Source: Eucalyptus grandis (taxonomy: Eukaryota > Streptophyta > Magnoliopsida > Myrtales > Myrtaceae). Taken from it: a DNA stretch of 64,000 nt. Below, in pieces: positions 12,801 through 24,544 of this stretch (position 1 is its first letter; each line of letters begins with the position of its first letter). The translations under genes and the position numbers were made by a program. The notes beneath the pieces are model-generated. The model was given only the letters and a program-made list of their open reading frames with translations. It was not told the origin of the DNA and ran no database searches. The stretch lies in NCBI RefSeq assembly GCF_016545825.1, contig NC_052620.1, positions 12,524,001-12,588,000 of the forward strand, written 5' to 3'.

Positions 12801-14762
12801 GGTTGAACTGGAATTGTGGGACATAAAGGACATTTTGCAGGACAATTTGGGGCTTAATTGAACAGTCCCTGTCAATGTGACATGAGTAATATTTCCATTT
12901 GGAAGTTCCACAGAAATAGGTGTCTCCAATTTCCTATTCATTTTTGAAAAAAAACTCATATCACAAATGATATGATCACTTGCTCCTGAGTCAATTATCC
13001 ATGCCATTTTTGAAATTGAGTTTATCAGGTAGTGGGATATACCTGAGAAGCTTCCCCCTTTATTTCCAATGTCTACTTTCTGCAATGCCTGCATCAATTG
13101 TTGATATTGCCCATAAGTAATAGGTCGGTCACTACTTGTCCCAAAAGAGGTTCGGTCACCCGTAAGCTGCGTAGAGTATTCTTTCTTTTTTTCTTTTTCT
13201 CCTGGTTTTCCATGTAATTTCCAGCAATTATCTATGGTATGATGCGAACGTTTGCGGTGTTCACAGTACAATTTACCTTTCCCTTTGAATTTTGGCTGAA
13301 ATTTCTTATGGAAAAATCTGGCTGTCGGATGCCTTGTTTGCCGAATTATCTCCACCGTCCGATCCAATGGATAGATAAGCTCTTTGTGGACTGTTAGATC
13401 TTCGGGGAAAATCGAGTTGTCGATCTCCTCGAGAGATTTGAGCCATTGGATCGCCTAATCGATCCCGCCGTAGCTTCCATCCCTTTTAAGGGTCCTTTAA
13501 GCCATTTTGAACCCTAGCCCCTCGCGATTCTCCCGAGCTAGGGTTTTTGCCCCCAATTCTATCCCGCGGCGTTCTCCGTGGAGGGTGAGGGCTACGGCGT
13601 TGCCTCCTCGTGTTTGCTCCGGAGTCGTGAGTCGCTAGCTCTCCTCTTGGACGGCCAACCGGGAAGATCCGGCCGGGGGCGGCACGGGATCCATCGCGAA
13701 TCTACGATCTAAACGTTAGGTAAGTTTCATTCAAAATCAAGAGAAATCGAGTGGATTTCTCCCTCTCCTTCATCGATCCGTACTACCCGAGTGTTTCGGG
13801 GTCCCTCAAGCTTTTACTCGCGGCCTCGAGCTTGTTCCAGAGCGATGAGAGTTTGTTGTACACCGTGATTAACATGTTTCCTTGTTTGAGATCCGTGAGT
13901 TCGCGTGAGACAATTTTTTTTTTTGTTGCTCAATCTAACTTTCCATACATCTCTTTGATGTTGTCCCACATGGTTTTTGAATCTTCCGTCGGTGGGAGGC
14001 CTGCCGCAACGTTTGGGGAGACATAGTTGCCTATCCAGGTGCAGATCAGGCGGTTGCACTTTCTCTAGTGCCTTGCCAGCCTTTCATCCGACATGATAGG
14101 TACGGTTCCGTCAAGGAAACCGTCCATATCCTTTTGTTGCGAGAGCCCTTCGGAAGTCTTGTGACCACTTGCTGTAGTTTTCCAGCCCGGTTAGTTGCAG
14201 ACTGATAAGTCGCACTTCTAGACCATCGGCGGTAGACACATGCAAGGGGTCCCCTGGTTCTGGTTGGCCGATGATAGCCGCAATCGATACGGAAAGAACC
14301 GGGTGGAAAATTTGGGTTCGGTAGGGATTCGTCCTCGTACCCAACCCATCGAATCTGGATCCATGCCCCGCATTGAAGAGACCGGGTGAAGGTTTGTTCC
14401 CGATCCCGCTTCTTCGCACTCCGGGCTTGGTTCTGTTTCGGTGGCCGAGTTTGCCCGCTTGCGGTTGGTAGACTCCCATCGATCTGAACATCTTGCTCGG
14501 TAACTCATTACCCGGCAATGATGGATTCGGGCCTTGCTTGACGTACCATGGATAGGGTACCCATTGGTAAGGTTGGCCGGAATGGGCTGCCCCACATTCG
14601 CCGAGCCAAGAACATCCGCCATTGAATCTGCGTTTGTTGCTGTGTCGTGGTATCTCGCAGTATCATCTCGATGTTGTGGTCTTGTGTCTCCACCGTCGGT
14701 GTGACATCGCCTGTGGAATGAATTCCAAGGTCTTTGATAGGAGGTAGGTTTTCCGGGTTCAT
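9803..14762 (-). pseudogene. Copia gag-pol polyprotein, broken
   Basis: Encodes, in order on the minus strand: gag from an ATG at 14762 with the LENYSKW signature near 14190 and a block near 13980-13800; a zinc knuckle near 13270 (CEHRKRSHHTIDNC, with the second Cys replaced by Arg); protease DSGASDH near 12990; integrase HHCC region and catalytic Asp (HVDVWGP) at 12622-12374, then TDNGKEF and the catalytic Glu in VVERKHR at 12291-12025; RT at 11723-11040 (WVYKIKY, ARLVEKGYTQ) and YVDDILI at about 10770; RNase H and the C terminus (ADVFTKAL) ending at 9803. Frames change at least six times and stops occur, so no full polyprotein can be made. The segment 13380-13720 between gag blocks reads poorly and may contain an insertion. 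Confidence 0.92.
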
Positions 14763-14884
14763 GGTAAGTAAATCCTCTCCGCTTCTTCTCCCTTCTCACA
14801 ATAATCGATTCTCTCGTAACAAGACGTAGATCTGTCTTGTAGGTTCAAATGAAAGCAATCTGGTGCGGAAGTTGGAGCTTAGAG

Positions 14885-14901
14885 CCATAGCTCTAATACC
14901 G
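14885..14901 (-). promoter_or_regulatory. Primer-binding site (initiator tRNA-Met type)
   Basis: The minus strand reads CGGTATTAGAGCTATGG directly inside the 5' LTR. It matches the plant consensus TGGTATCAGAGC at 10 of 12 positions. Confidence 0.8.
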
Positions 14902-15166
14902 TGTCGAAGTCGAAGCAAGGGACGAAGCAAGGTACGGATGAGGAAGAGAAAAGACCAAAGAATAGATTTGGGGAGAATTTCTTTTTTGTGTATATTTAGT
15001 CTATTGTCAATGTACATCACTTTAATAATTATACTACAAGGTGCATACTCATAGTAATATCATACGAGATCAATCTAAATCAATCTAATTTTTAGATTGA
15101 TTCTATAAAATCAAAATCGGATCAATTAGTATCGAATCTCCGAAGATCTTCGCATATCTTCCAACA
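14902..15166 (-). repeat. 5' LTR of the Copia element
   Basis: 265 bp, the partner of 9521-9795. On the minus strand it starts TGTTGGAAG and ends CTTCGACA, after which the primer-binding site begins. Confidence 0.93.
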
Positions 15167-15171
15167 CTTAC

Positions 15172-15640
15172 TCTTCGCTCCTCCCCCGAAGTCTCTCTAG
15201 GGAAGTTCTCTCGAGTTCGCTTGCTTTGCCGTCGACGGAGGTCGCACCGGCCTATTTATAGGCAAGGGGGTTCGGTCGACGGAGAGTCTCAGCCATTGAC
15301 CCTTGGCTCGCGATGGGACTCTCTGACCGAACCGGTGTCCCATCCCGCTTCTCCACCGGAGCACACTCAGCATTGAAGGCGAGCATCAATGGCGCCCGAG
15401 AAACGTCTCCTTCGGCCAACATTGGTCCTGTGTTGGTTGCAGAGGATGAGGAAGAAGACAAGAAGGAGGAAGGAGACAAGAAGAAAAGCCGAGGCCCCTG
15501 GGCGGGGGAGGGAGATGAGGAAGGAAAGGGGGCTGGGCGCAAAGGCCTAGCCCCGCCGGTTGTTGCATTTTCTCTTTTTTTTTTTTGTTTTTATTTATTG
15601 TTGTTGTTATTATTATTATTATTATTATTAAGTAAAAAAA
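15172..15640 (-). other. Right half of the split promoter/LTR-like sequence
   Basis: Continues the 8900-9515 region on the other side of the Copia element. A palindromic TATA-like box CCTATTTATAGG lies at 15251-15262. Upstream of it on the minus strand is a GC-rich stretch. A TTA/TTG microsatellite occupies about 15598-15632. A U3/R-like arrangement on the minus strand is the best reading; no coding domain is seen. Confidence 0.35.
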
Positions 15641-17330
15641 TGTGAAAGAAAAAAAGAAAATAAATATTAATGGATAAAAATATTTTTATTGGGGTCAAGC
15701 TGATCCCTAATTTTTTATGCGAACTAATTCTATTTTAATCAAAATTTAGGTGTCAATAGGAATTCGTGATATAGACATATTTTCACGTAATTTGTTATTA
15801 TGTCTATAGGAATTAAATAAGCTAGATATGGTTTCTATCCATTAGAAATTGATGGAGCAAACCGAATCCCTCGTATGCTTTTTAATGCAAGTTTTAGTTC
15901 TTAAATGAACGAAATAACAGTTTGAGAACTCAAATACATAAATGGCACACAGACTCTTATCGTTACTGTCTTGCTAACTATAAATTTCAAACTACAAAAC
16001 CATGCACAAGATTAGGTTAACCACTCAAGGTGTGCAATTGATACAAAAATATTCCAAAAGTAAACTGAGTCAAAGTACTGTAGATTTGGCCATAGGCTAC
16101 TTGTCATTTCGATCCTTGTATTCCAAAAAGGATAACATAAACCCCTTCATATGGAGAAAAGAAAATCAATTACTTATGCTATGTTAGGTGCTCACTCTTT
16201 CGAAGAAGCTTTTCTGTGTCTTTGAGAAGATGAGGCTTAAGGTTTCGATTTTTGTGCATATGGAACCGCTGTGGCATTACTCTCGTTTTTTCATGTAATG
16301 TTGATTGTGATTTCCTCCCTTAATTTAACTAATGTTTCCTAATTTTTTTTTTTTGCAGCCATGTAACATTGATGTAGCACCATGTGACCGCTGTATCAGA
16401 AAACATGGAAATATGTAATGCTTCTATTTGAAGAAGCTTTTCTGTGTCTTTGAGAAGCCATTTTTTAAAAGGCACATACTTTGGGAAAAAGCAATGCTTG
16501 CCTTTTTACCACCATAATCATTCATTGAGAAAAAGAGATGGTCATGAACATGTTTTGCATAATTTGATCACGAACCAACAAAGCTTCTTACACAAACAGC
16601 ACATTGCGCTCTTGTAAATGGGACAATATATAAAACGATACATGAAATAGATGTTTGGAAATCATTTTGCTCCTAAATGATTCCATAAGATTCGGATTCA
16701 CTTCCTACTTTACTCAAGTTTCATATGATACGATCACAAAAAGAAATCTTTCTATTTTCATTGAAAAGTTAACCAACTATTTTAATTGAACTGTCAACAG
16801 ATTGACTTCAGCTTCGCTATACCATGATCCCACAAAACCTACACATCGGCTAGTTTGAGTCATTTCCACACAGCTATTATTATACGTGAGTTCAGTGGAA
16901 ATAGGAAAAACCTGTCAAGGAATGATTATTGTTATTACTTAATTGTAGTCTTGGACCGCCATCAGTGCCCGTTGTCTTCTTTAGAATCTTTCTTGTCACT
17001 AAGTGGACCATAAAAGCAAATCTGCTGCTTTTCAGATTAGTTTTTAATATTTTCTTCTTCCCTTTTGACTTTGATAAGATATGTGCAACCCCAAAGGTCT
17101 AGGGTTGCATTTTCCGAAGGAGAGCTGTATTGGGGAGCTACATCGTTTTGCTGATTAAACATGGCCAACTGAAACGACACCGTTTTGGCTTCGCTAAAGC
17201 CATGATGCATCAACGTTAGTTCTCTTTGCCTCCCATTGTTCATATAAACCGCCACGTACAATTTTTAATGGCTGCGTTGGATGAAACAATATTTAACAAT
17301 TTATGCATTTTAGTGTCTTGGATCTTCCCT
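15641..17330. other. Intergenic, no gene; short direct repeat
   Basis: AT-rich, no recognisable coding region. A 28-bp direct repeat (core GAAGAAGCTTTTCTGTGTCT) lies at about 16203-16230 and 16431-16458, about 230 bp apart. A small minus-strand open frame at 17037-17261 has no recognisable feature. Confidence 0.45.
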
Positions 17331-17334
17331 TGAA

Positions 17335-17905
17335 CCTATCACGGTTGTCTGGAATCTCGAGATTTACTCCTTCCTCTATGCTCTGAGACAACAAGTTGTG
17401 GTTGAGAGGAGTCCACGCTTTTCTTCCGAGTCTCATACTCAAGAAACCTAGATTTCGCTGCATCCAACTTCACTTTTCCACTAGATGCTTATGGGATGAG
17501 AGGTGTCACCGATATCCCATATGGAAGCAAATTAAGGAAGAACGATGCTTGTAGCTCATCATTTATCGAGCTTTGCAACTCTTTCAATTGATCCGCCATT
17601 GGAGTTCCCTCTTGATATTTCAAAGCAATAGCCTTCTTGATTAAATAAACCTTGTCATTTGCCGATATCCTCTCCTACAACACTTCAAGTTTCTTCAATA
17701 GTGCTTTTGCCGAAGTTTCATACACCACATGGTGATCGGCATTGCCATCCAACCATTACCTAATAAAACTACACGTTGCCTATTAAGCTAACTTCCATTT
17801 TTCATCGTGTAGTTATCTTAGCCTCATTACTCTCTATTGACCATCTATTTCTTTGCAATAAAGCAAATGGCATGTTCTATAGTTGGCACCGTTTAGGCTG
17901 ACCAT
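17335..17905 (-). pseudogene. Copia-type gag relic (UBN2-like)
   Basis: On the minus strand a decayed gag can be followed: LNGANYRT near the start, then LHDEKWKLA, SAKALLKKLEVL, ANDKVYLIKKAIALKYQEGT, LKELQSSINDEL, and a basic SEHRGRSKSRDSRQP tail just before where the zinc knuckle would be. These are the landmarks of Copia gag proteins. Several stops interrupt it, and no protease, integrase or LTR follows downstream, so it is an isolated fragment. Confidence 0.75.
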
Positions 17906-18581
17906 CGTAATAGTAGGAAGTAAGAACATAGATCAGATGAGAAACGTGTCGACCGAGAAAGACCACCATTAACACTTAAAATTAACCATGCTGTCACGTG
18001 CTGGTCACATAAGTAAAAAGGTCACTTGAGGGCTAAATGGAATTACATATATGCCCTATGAATATTGGTATTATTGGCTGCCGATGGGTGTACTGAAGGA
18101 AGTTAGATGGTCGACGATGAAGGAGCCACGTGTCCAACCATAATGATGTGAGTTTTGGAATAATTTTGGCGGTAAACTTCGGAAGTAAAGCTTTCGAAAA
18201 CATTAAGAAAGGAACCAAAATGATGCACGAAAGGAAGGCGGTTGGAGACCAAAGGCCTAGCTAAGGGAGCTAAGGGAGTTATTATCAGCGGATAAAGCCA
18301 TGATAGAAGCAGTTACAAAATGGATTGGCTGAAGAATAGGGAATGTGCTAAGAAAAGAAAAGAAAAATTAAAATTAAAAGAAAAAAATTTAAATTAAAAA
18401 AAAATTAAAATATTATTAAAAATTGTCTACGTTAGCATTGACTGTACTATTTAATGGATTCAATTGGCAAAACATAAAAAAAAAAAGTTTATGATTTCAT
18501 TGATATAATTAAAAAGATTTAGGATTGAATTAATAAAAATGCAATAAATTTAGGACTTTAAAGTGAATTTTCTGGTCATAT

Positions 18582-18988
18582 AAGTCAAGGTCATCGAAGA
18601 CTTTTCAGCTTGTCAAGAACATAAATTCCAAGTCTGGCCTCCCACTTTTTTCGGTCCCGCTAAGAGCTGTTTACGGATGCGAAAAATCGTGGTGATTTAT
18701 TTGGCTGGCATGAAGATGAAGACTTACGCATTTCCAGGAATCTGCTGTCGGACCATGAAGAAGAAAAAAAGACAGAAAAAATCAAAATGAGAGAACCAAC
18801 CCAATAGCCACAAGTCTCTTAGAGGACGAATACGTTGGATGGACAAATTGTTGGAACAAATTGAAAATCAAGAAGTGCCAAACATGACATTTTGAACTCA
18901 ACCTTAAATAGACCATGCCAAAACTCACCCCATATGTTTTTGAAATAACTTAGAAAACCAACCTTATTCCTCCTTTTCAAAAGACCTA
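18582..18988. repeat. 408-bp direct repeat, left copy
   Basis: Matches 20337-20745 in the same orientation over its full length, with scattered substitutions. Shared landmarks include AAGTCAAGGTCATC at the start, GAGGACGAATACGTTGGATG in the middle and CTTTTC-AAAGACC at the end. The two copies bracket the P450 relic. No coding content is recognised. Confidence 0.9.
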
Positions 18989-19418
18989 ATTGATAATTTC
19001 GCTCTAACTAAACCGTTACTTTAAATGATAAGAATATTCATTACGTCCCAAGACTGAAAAAAGACTTCAGTCAAATGCCATGTTTCACAACGTTCTAATC
19101 TATCATTTCCATGTAATCCCATTGCTTTTTCAACACGTATATTGGATCCCATGGTTGAAAGATCACATGATTTCGAATTCATGACCTAACTCCTGTAATT
19201 ACTCTAATTAGATGAACACAGGACTTGAATATTACGGGTGTACAAAATAAAGTTAATTTGACTTGACAGATTTCCGTGGCGTGTACGCCAAAAAACCCTT
19301 TCTTTTCTCCGTTCACTGGACAAAGCTGTACTTTCCTCTTTCTTTCTTTTATCTATCGACGTCTTCTTCTTCTTCTTCTTCTTTTCCCACTTTTAGATCG
19401 AGTCAAAGTCCTCATATT

Positions 19419-19972
19419 ACATCAGCCATGACCCTTGAATAGGCGATGGCCAAAATAGTGAAGAACCCGAGAGTAATGGAGAGAATTGAATCTGAAAATC
19501 GGCAAGTTCTTTGAGGAAAAGAGAGGATCGACGAGCAAGACATCCAGCAATTACACTAATTTGAGACTAGTCATTAAAGAAACTCCACGATTGCATCCTC
19601 CTATTCCCCTCATCACGAGAGAGTTAAGGGACATATGAGCAGTCTCCGTATATTAGATACGGCCATAAACTATAGTCATCATCAAGGTGGGGGTACTCGA
19701 AAGAGACTTTGATCAAGGAATGATGCCGAATGCTTTATATCAGAGAGATTTGAAAACTCTTCAGTTATCTATAAGGGGACTAACTATACATTCCATATGG
19801 AGCAGGTCAAAGGATGTATCCCAGCATATTATTTGGTCTTGCCGATATTGAACTTCCACTTGCTCAATTGCTTTACCACTTTGATCGGAAGTCAGAACAG
19901 TTCGACATGTCCCTGACATTTGGAGCTGCAGCTCGGAAAAAGAATGAATTGAACCTAATTGCCATCCTATAA
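19419..19972 (+). pseudogene. Cytochrome P450 (CYP71-like) 3' relic
   Basis: Residues of the second half of a plant P450 monooxygenase, an ER-anchored oxidase. Visible in order: a helix stretch ending TLE then a TAG where Trp is expected (19440-19442), AMAKIVKNPRVMER, KERIDEQDIQQL, the K-helix LVIKETPRLHPPIPLI with the ExxR motif kept, an ERF block (SERFEN) and the heme loop YGAGQRMYPS. The loop replaces the invariant heme-ligand Cys by Tyr. The C terminus FGAAARKKNELNLIAI and its stop are at 19972. Other breaks are stops at about 19511 and 19660 and frame changes. The 5' half is absent upstream. It cannot be a working enzyme. Confidence 0.88.
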
Positions 19973-20336
19973 CAGTTCATCCCAAAGCATTGAGAGTAGT
20001 ACCAAGAACAATTATGCATTTTATGTTCTAGTGAAAGAAGATTTCACCATTGGGCATTATTGATAATAAGACATTCTTACGGGCTATCCTTTCTTCCCTG
20101 CAAGTCTGCAAAGTGCAAGAGCATGATGCCGACTTACTAAAGCCATACTTGGATGCACTGAATTAATATGAATCAACGCAACTCAGTCCTCAGTTCTGGT
20201 GGATTCCACTAGAGTCCACATGTGAGACCAATTTAACTCAGCACAGCGTCCACTCCCTCAATCCTTATCCTTACAAAGGATATGGACGTCGTGCCTTCTT
20301 TTTGAGTTCAATGAAAAGAAAAACGCACAGATGTTT

Positions 20337-20745
20337 AAGTCAAGGTCATCAAGGACTTTTCAGTGCATCAGGAACATCTATTCAAGTCTAGCCTACTACT
20401 TTTCTTGGTCCAAGCTTGGAGCTGTTTACGGAAACGAAAAATTCTTGCTGATTACTTGGCCGGCATGAAGATGAACACTTCTGTATTTCACAGGAAGCTG
20501 CCGTGGTCCCATGAAGAAGAAAAAAGACAGAAACGATCAAAGGAGAGAACCTACCTAGTAGCCACAAGTTTCTTTTAGAGGACGAATACGTTGGATGGAC
20601 AGGTTGTTAGAACGATTTGAAAATCCAGAAGTGCAAAACACAACTTTTAGAACTTAACCTTAAATTAACCATGCCAGAACTCACCCCGGATGTTTTTGGA
20701 AATAACTTAGAAAGCCAACCTTGTTCATCCTTTTCGAAAGACCCA
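20337..20745. repeat. 408-bp direct repeat, right copy
   Basis: Partner of 18582-18988, starting about 1.76 kb further on. It begins 365 bp after the P450 stop. Confidence 0.9.
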
Positions 20746-22960
20746 AGAAATTAATATGTTTCATTGATTTCTTGGCGAGTACAATTTCTTTTATTCCATG
20801 ACAAGTCAGAAAATTCTACGTGGATGCTCCATATGCAACAAGAAAGATGTATGACCAGATAGCCACAGCAATTACTATGGCAAGTTAGTAATACACTGTC
20901 TTTCGGTAACAACACAAGCGGCGATTTTGTACCATTATTCCAAGAACACCTCAGGCGATATGCCGTGATATAGGACTAGCCTTTCTTTCCCTTTTCCCCC
21001 GTTCTAAAGATGGTTCGACCCCTTCCACTATACAAGGGTATATTATGCACAACTTCTCTGAATTTTAGGTAACACAAGTTTGCCTCCAATTTTTCAATTG
21101 TTATACAATAACCTCTGAACTTTTATTTTGTTCAAGCAATTAACTCTTCATTATATTCTTATTAGCATGCACAATGCTTGTGAATTTTAAGGGGCAAAAG
21201 TATAATTTTATCTCATTCTTTTTTAAAGCCTCTTTTTTACCTTTAATTAATGTAAAAGACTGAAATACCAATAATCAAAATAATAAATATCGATAATCAT
21301 ATTGAATGATGAGAAATTTTCAAAATTAAATAAATATAGCCACCTTCATATAACTAAATAAGATATTTTAAAAATAAATACAAATTTATTAGAAAGGGTA
21401 AAAGGCATCAATAACTAAAGATCAAATAACAAAAATTCCTTAATCACTATGTATGTTTAAGGGCAAATTACCATAATAATGATTGATTAACGAAAATATT
21501 TACAAGGAGAGCGATCAATCCCTTGCAAAATATATCCCTTTAAGAGGCAATCCTCCAAGAAGAGCTTCTAGCATATTGAATAAAAACGCCCTTTGCATCG
21601 ATAATTATTTGAAATTTTCTACATCATTTTGGTTTTTAGATAAGTTTTCAAATTGGAACCTCCTCAGATGCAATGGCACATGAAACTCGCTTCAGTTTTG
21701 GCTCATACGCTAGTTTTTAGGTCCCCGCCATATTGTGTAATGAGGCATATCTTTCTTTGAGAAAGCTACCATCACCAAATTATCTTAAACAGTAACTTGT
21801 GCTATTTTGCTGGTCCCATATGCTTGCTTTTTTGAGTTTGGGCTTGTATTATATCTTTCCTTCTTAGACAGTCCTTTGCCTTATATTTCTTATTCAATTG
21901 TTATACGCATCAAAGAGCAACCAAAAGCATCCGATCCATTAATTAAACGTATGAACTCATATTCTAGTGGAGTTATTCATCAAATTTACGATATCAATGC
22001 TTCGACGCGTCCATACCTATTGGGATCGTGCCTCAATTTTCAGTTTATGCTTCACACTCTTATGGTAGGATTTCGGACAACCACCTTACACTACTGGATT
22101 TGATTAATATCAAAGTGCTCTAAGTGAGTCAGCTTCATTACTAAACTAAGTAGATCACCAAATCAATAAGCAATTCACCACCTCAATCAAAGATCAAACA
22201 TGCTATTATAATGAACCACGCGGATGACATGGAATATTGAGTGCAGAAATAAATGAGAAGTCAAACTTGTATTCTAACTAAACATCTCAACTTTTCCATC
22301 GAAGTCACCAAGGAACCACATAATGTAAGGTCCATTATTAGTGTGAGCCCATTACAATTTGTGGCCGACAAAAATTGATGGACACCGACTTCACAACCTT
22401 GAGTAAGGACATTCATGAAAATCACAATTTAGTCCTAGCCGCATGGAAAACTGGTGATGTTTTCCGCAGTGGATCCAAACCTGTAGAACAGCAAACATCT
22501 TTCAGCAAACAACTCTCACCGGCGAATGTTCTCTCACGAATTTTTGTTGGCAAGGCGTCACGTCATTTCTCGAATCAAATAGAAACTGCATATCGCCATT
22601 TCCGCAGCCTTCAATTTATACACTCTGCACAGCACGCATAATAACCGCTCAATCTCAGAGATTTACCTCAAAGCAAAAAGGAGAGTCACGACGCGTCGCT
22701 CCTTCCATGCAATGGCTGTTTTTCAGCAAGATTGAATAGCAGCAACCCGTACAGCATGGCAATAAGTGAAGGAGATTAACTTCAGTTCTTTCCATCACTA
22801 TATATGCTGGCTAAGTACCGGATAACTGAAGCTTACCGCATTCTCTCGCCCCACAATTCTGAGAAAGAAAATACAGTTGGACATGTATCAAACGTGCAAC
22901 ATCATTAACGACTAAGAAATGATGAAAGGAACATCCAGAAGCCAGAACTCTGTATAAATT
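20746..22960. other. Intergenic, no gene recognised
   Basis: AT-rich. Open frames at 21807-22103 and 22375-22641 show no recognisable domain, promoter or splice context. Nothing supports a gene. Confidence 0.45.
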
Positions 22961-22964
22961 GAAA

Positions 22965-23110
22965 TATAAATACCTAAAAAGGAAACTGAAGGCTTTATTT
23001 GATTTGGGCTTAAGGCCCATCCGCCAAAGTTGGGCCCAGAAAGCCCGGCCCACGGGAATAGGGCCCGTGGAAAGAAGGGGTATAAAAGGGAGAGAGAGAG
23101 AGAAGACGTT
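22965..23110 (+). promoter_or_regulatory. U3-like promoter block, inverted relative to the LTR at 24545-24983
   Basis: About 130 bp that match, in inverted orientation, the block at about 24860-24983: GGGCTTAAGGCCCATCCG, a GGGCCC/CCCACGGG patch, a TATA box GGTATAAAAGGG and a GA run. The match stops just after the GA run. It is therefore a second copy of the promoter half of this LTR family, pointing toward the first. It may be a truncated LTR or a rearranged end. Confidence 0.6.
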
Positions 23111-23307
23111 GGTTGAACAACGCTTTCACATGATACAACTAACATATCGGTTGCTACATCAACAACAATCAGGTAATAAACATTACATAATTAATCAAAG
23201 AAATAATTAGGGAAAGTCCCTTCTAATCTATCAGTCAAAACATATGAGAAAACCGAAGGCACATTTGCCAACCATGGAAAAACTTTTCAAGAGCTCTTAT
23301 GTCGCCA

Positions 23308-23705
23308 CTAAGGCGCATTCGCTCTGCACCATGTGACGCTCAATCTAAGGGTTGAAGTTTTGGCCAACTTAATCCTATAGTATTCTCTTACAAAAGCTTC
23401 CACTAGCCCCCTATAACCCGGGACCACGTTGACCTCCCATAGCCGATCTAACACTACTTGCCATTCAGGTGGAAGAGTGTTCATCAAAGCCGGCACCTTC
23501 TCAAAATCCGGCATAAGATAACCATTCCAGATGATTTCCTGTATCATCTGATTGACCTTGACCATATGTGATACTAAATCACCATCAAGCCCGATAATCA
23601 GCTAACTCTTTCATCGGTGTTTTCAGTCTAGCTCTTCCTTCGTCCGTTCTCGGGATTGCGGTATCCGTGCATAACGCATCATAGTTCCGCAACAAATGCG
23701 AACTA
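23308..23705 (-). pseudogene. Copia-type gag relic
   Basis: On the minus strand this reads DGDLVSHMVKVNQMIQEI, then GYLMPDFEKVPALMNTLPPEW, the typical gag region around 'LLxTLPPEW' in plant Copia elements. The piece preceding it, up to about 23705, lies in another frame, so there is at least one frameshift. It lies downstream of the minus-strand LTR at 24545-24983 and its GC-rich leader, and belongs to that element. No protease or later domain follows. Confidence 0.7.
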
Positions 23706-23854
23706 AAATGGATCACTTATAATCCATAATAAACAAATGGAAAATACATAATTTTCCATGATTCATGCAACAAATGCAGAATGAAAAATGGATTACCTAC
23801 AACCCACACAGACATAATTGAAAAAGAAACAAACTCTTTTTTTTTTTCTTTTTT

Positions 23855-24400
23855 CAGGTCAACGGTCAACGGTCAAAGTCAACCGTCATCGGTCACGGTC
23901 AACGGTCGGTCAACGGTCGGTCAACGGGTCAACGGTCGCCGGTCGCCGGACGGACCGGTCGGGCCGGTCGGACCGGTTCGGGTGAACCGTCCGCACGTGC
24001 GCGCGCGTGCGCGGGATGGCGTCACGCGGGCGTCACCCGGCACGTGCGCGCGCGTCCGGGCGTCGCGGTTCGGGTCGGGTCGTCGTCGGGGCGGGTCGCC
24101 GGCGGTGACCGCCCGGCGAAACGTCGTCGGCAATGACGTCATCGGTGGCGTCATCCGAGCGGTTACCGACCGTTGGATGGCGTCACGGTGGCGTCATCAC
24201 GTGGCGTCGGCACGCGTCGGTCCGCGGACCGGCGCGTGCCGTTCGCCGGTCGCCGCGCGCGCGTGCCGGTTCGTCACCGGCGCGTGGCTCCCATGCGCAG
24301 CGGCTTGTGGCGGCGCGTGTGGGCGCGTGCAGCGTCTTCCGGCGACGCACAACATGTCGCCGGACTCGTCTCAACGTCGCCTTTCTCCCAGTGCCTTCAG
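23855..24400 (-). repeat. GC-rich tandem-repeat leader with a dense TTGAC array
   Basis: Very GC-rich island in an AT-rich region. Eight copies of GTCAA (TTGAC on the minus strand, the W-box core) lie within about 80 bp at 23857-23935, many as GGTCAACGGTC units. CGGTC/GGACCGG repeats follow to about 23990, then many CGCGCG and GGCGTCA patches. A 264-codon open frame on plus is a by-product of the GC content. On the element's strand this is the stretch between primer-binding site and gag. Confidence 0.65.
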
Positions 24401-24544
24401 AATTAGATTTCGACTTACGAAAACTCAGAAAAATGGCCGAACAGCGCTCGGGTGTCGGGATTTTTCTCCCCGATCCGTACGGCCGAAGTTCTTTCGCAAA
24501 AAATCAATCAAAAAACATCAAATTGATCGGGAAAAACGTGAATT

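Larger units (their letters stand above)
9521..15166 (-). mobile_element. Complete, decayed Copia LTR retrotransposon
   Basis: Two LTRs bound a 5.65-kb element in minus orientation. The 5-bp target duplication CTTAC is exact (9516-9520 and 15167-15171). A primer-binding site resembling initiator tRNA-Met (CGGTATTAGAGC on the minus strand) follows the 5' LTR, and a polypurine tract (CTTGAGGGGGAG) precedes the 3' LTR. Internal domain order is gag, protease, integrase, reverse transcriptase, RNase H, which defines Copia. Many stops and frameshifts make it non-autonomous. The LTRs differ by about a dozen substitutions and a few small indels by eye, so the insertion is not recent. Confidence 0.95.
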
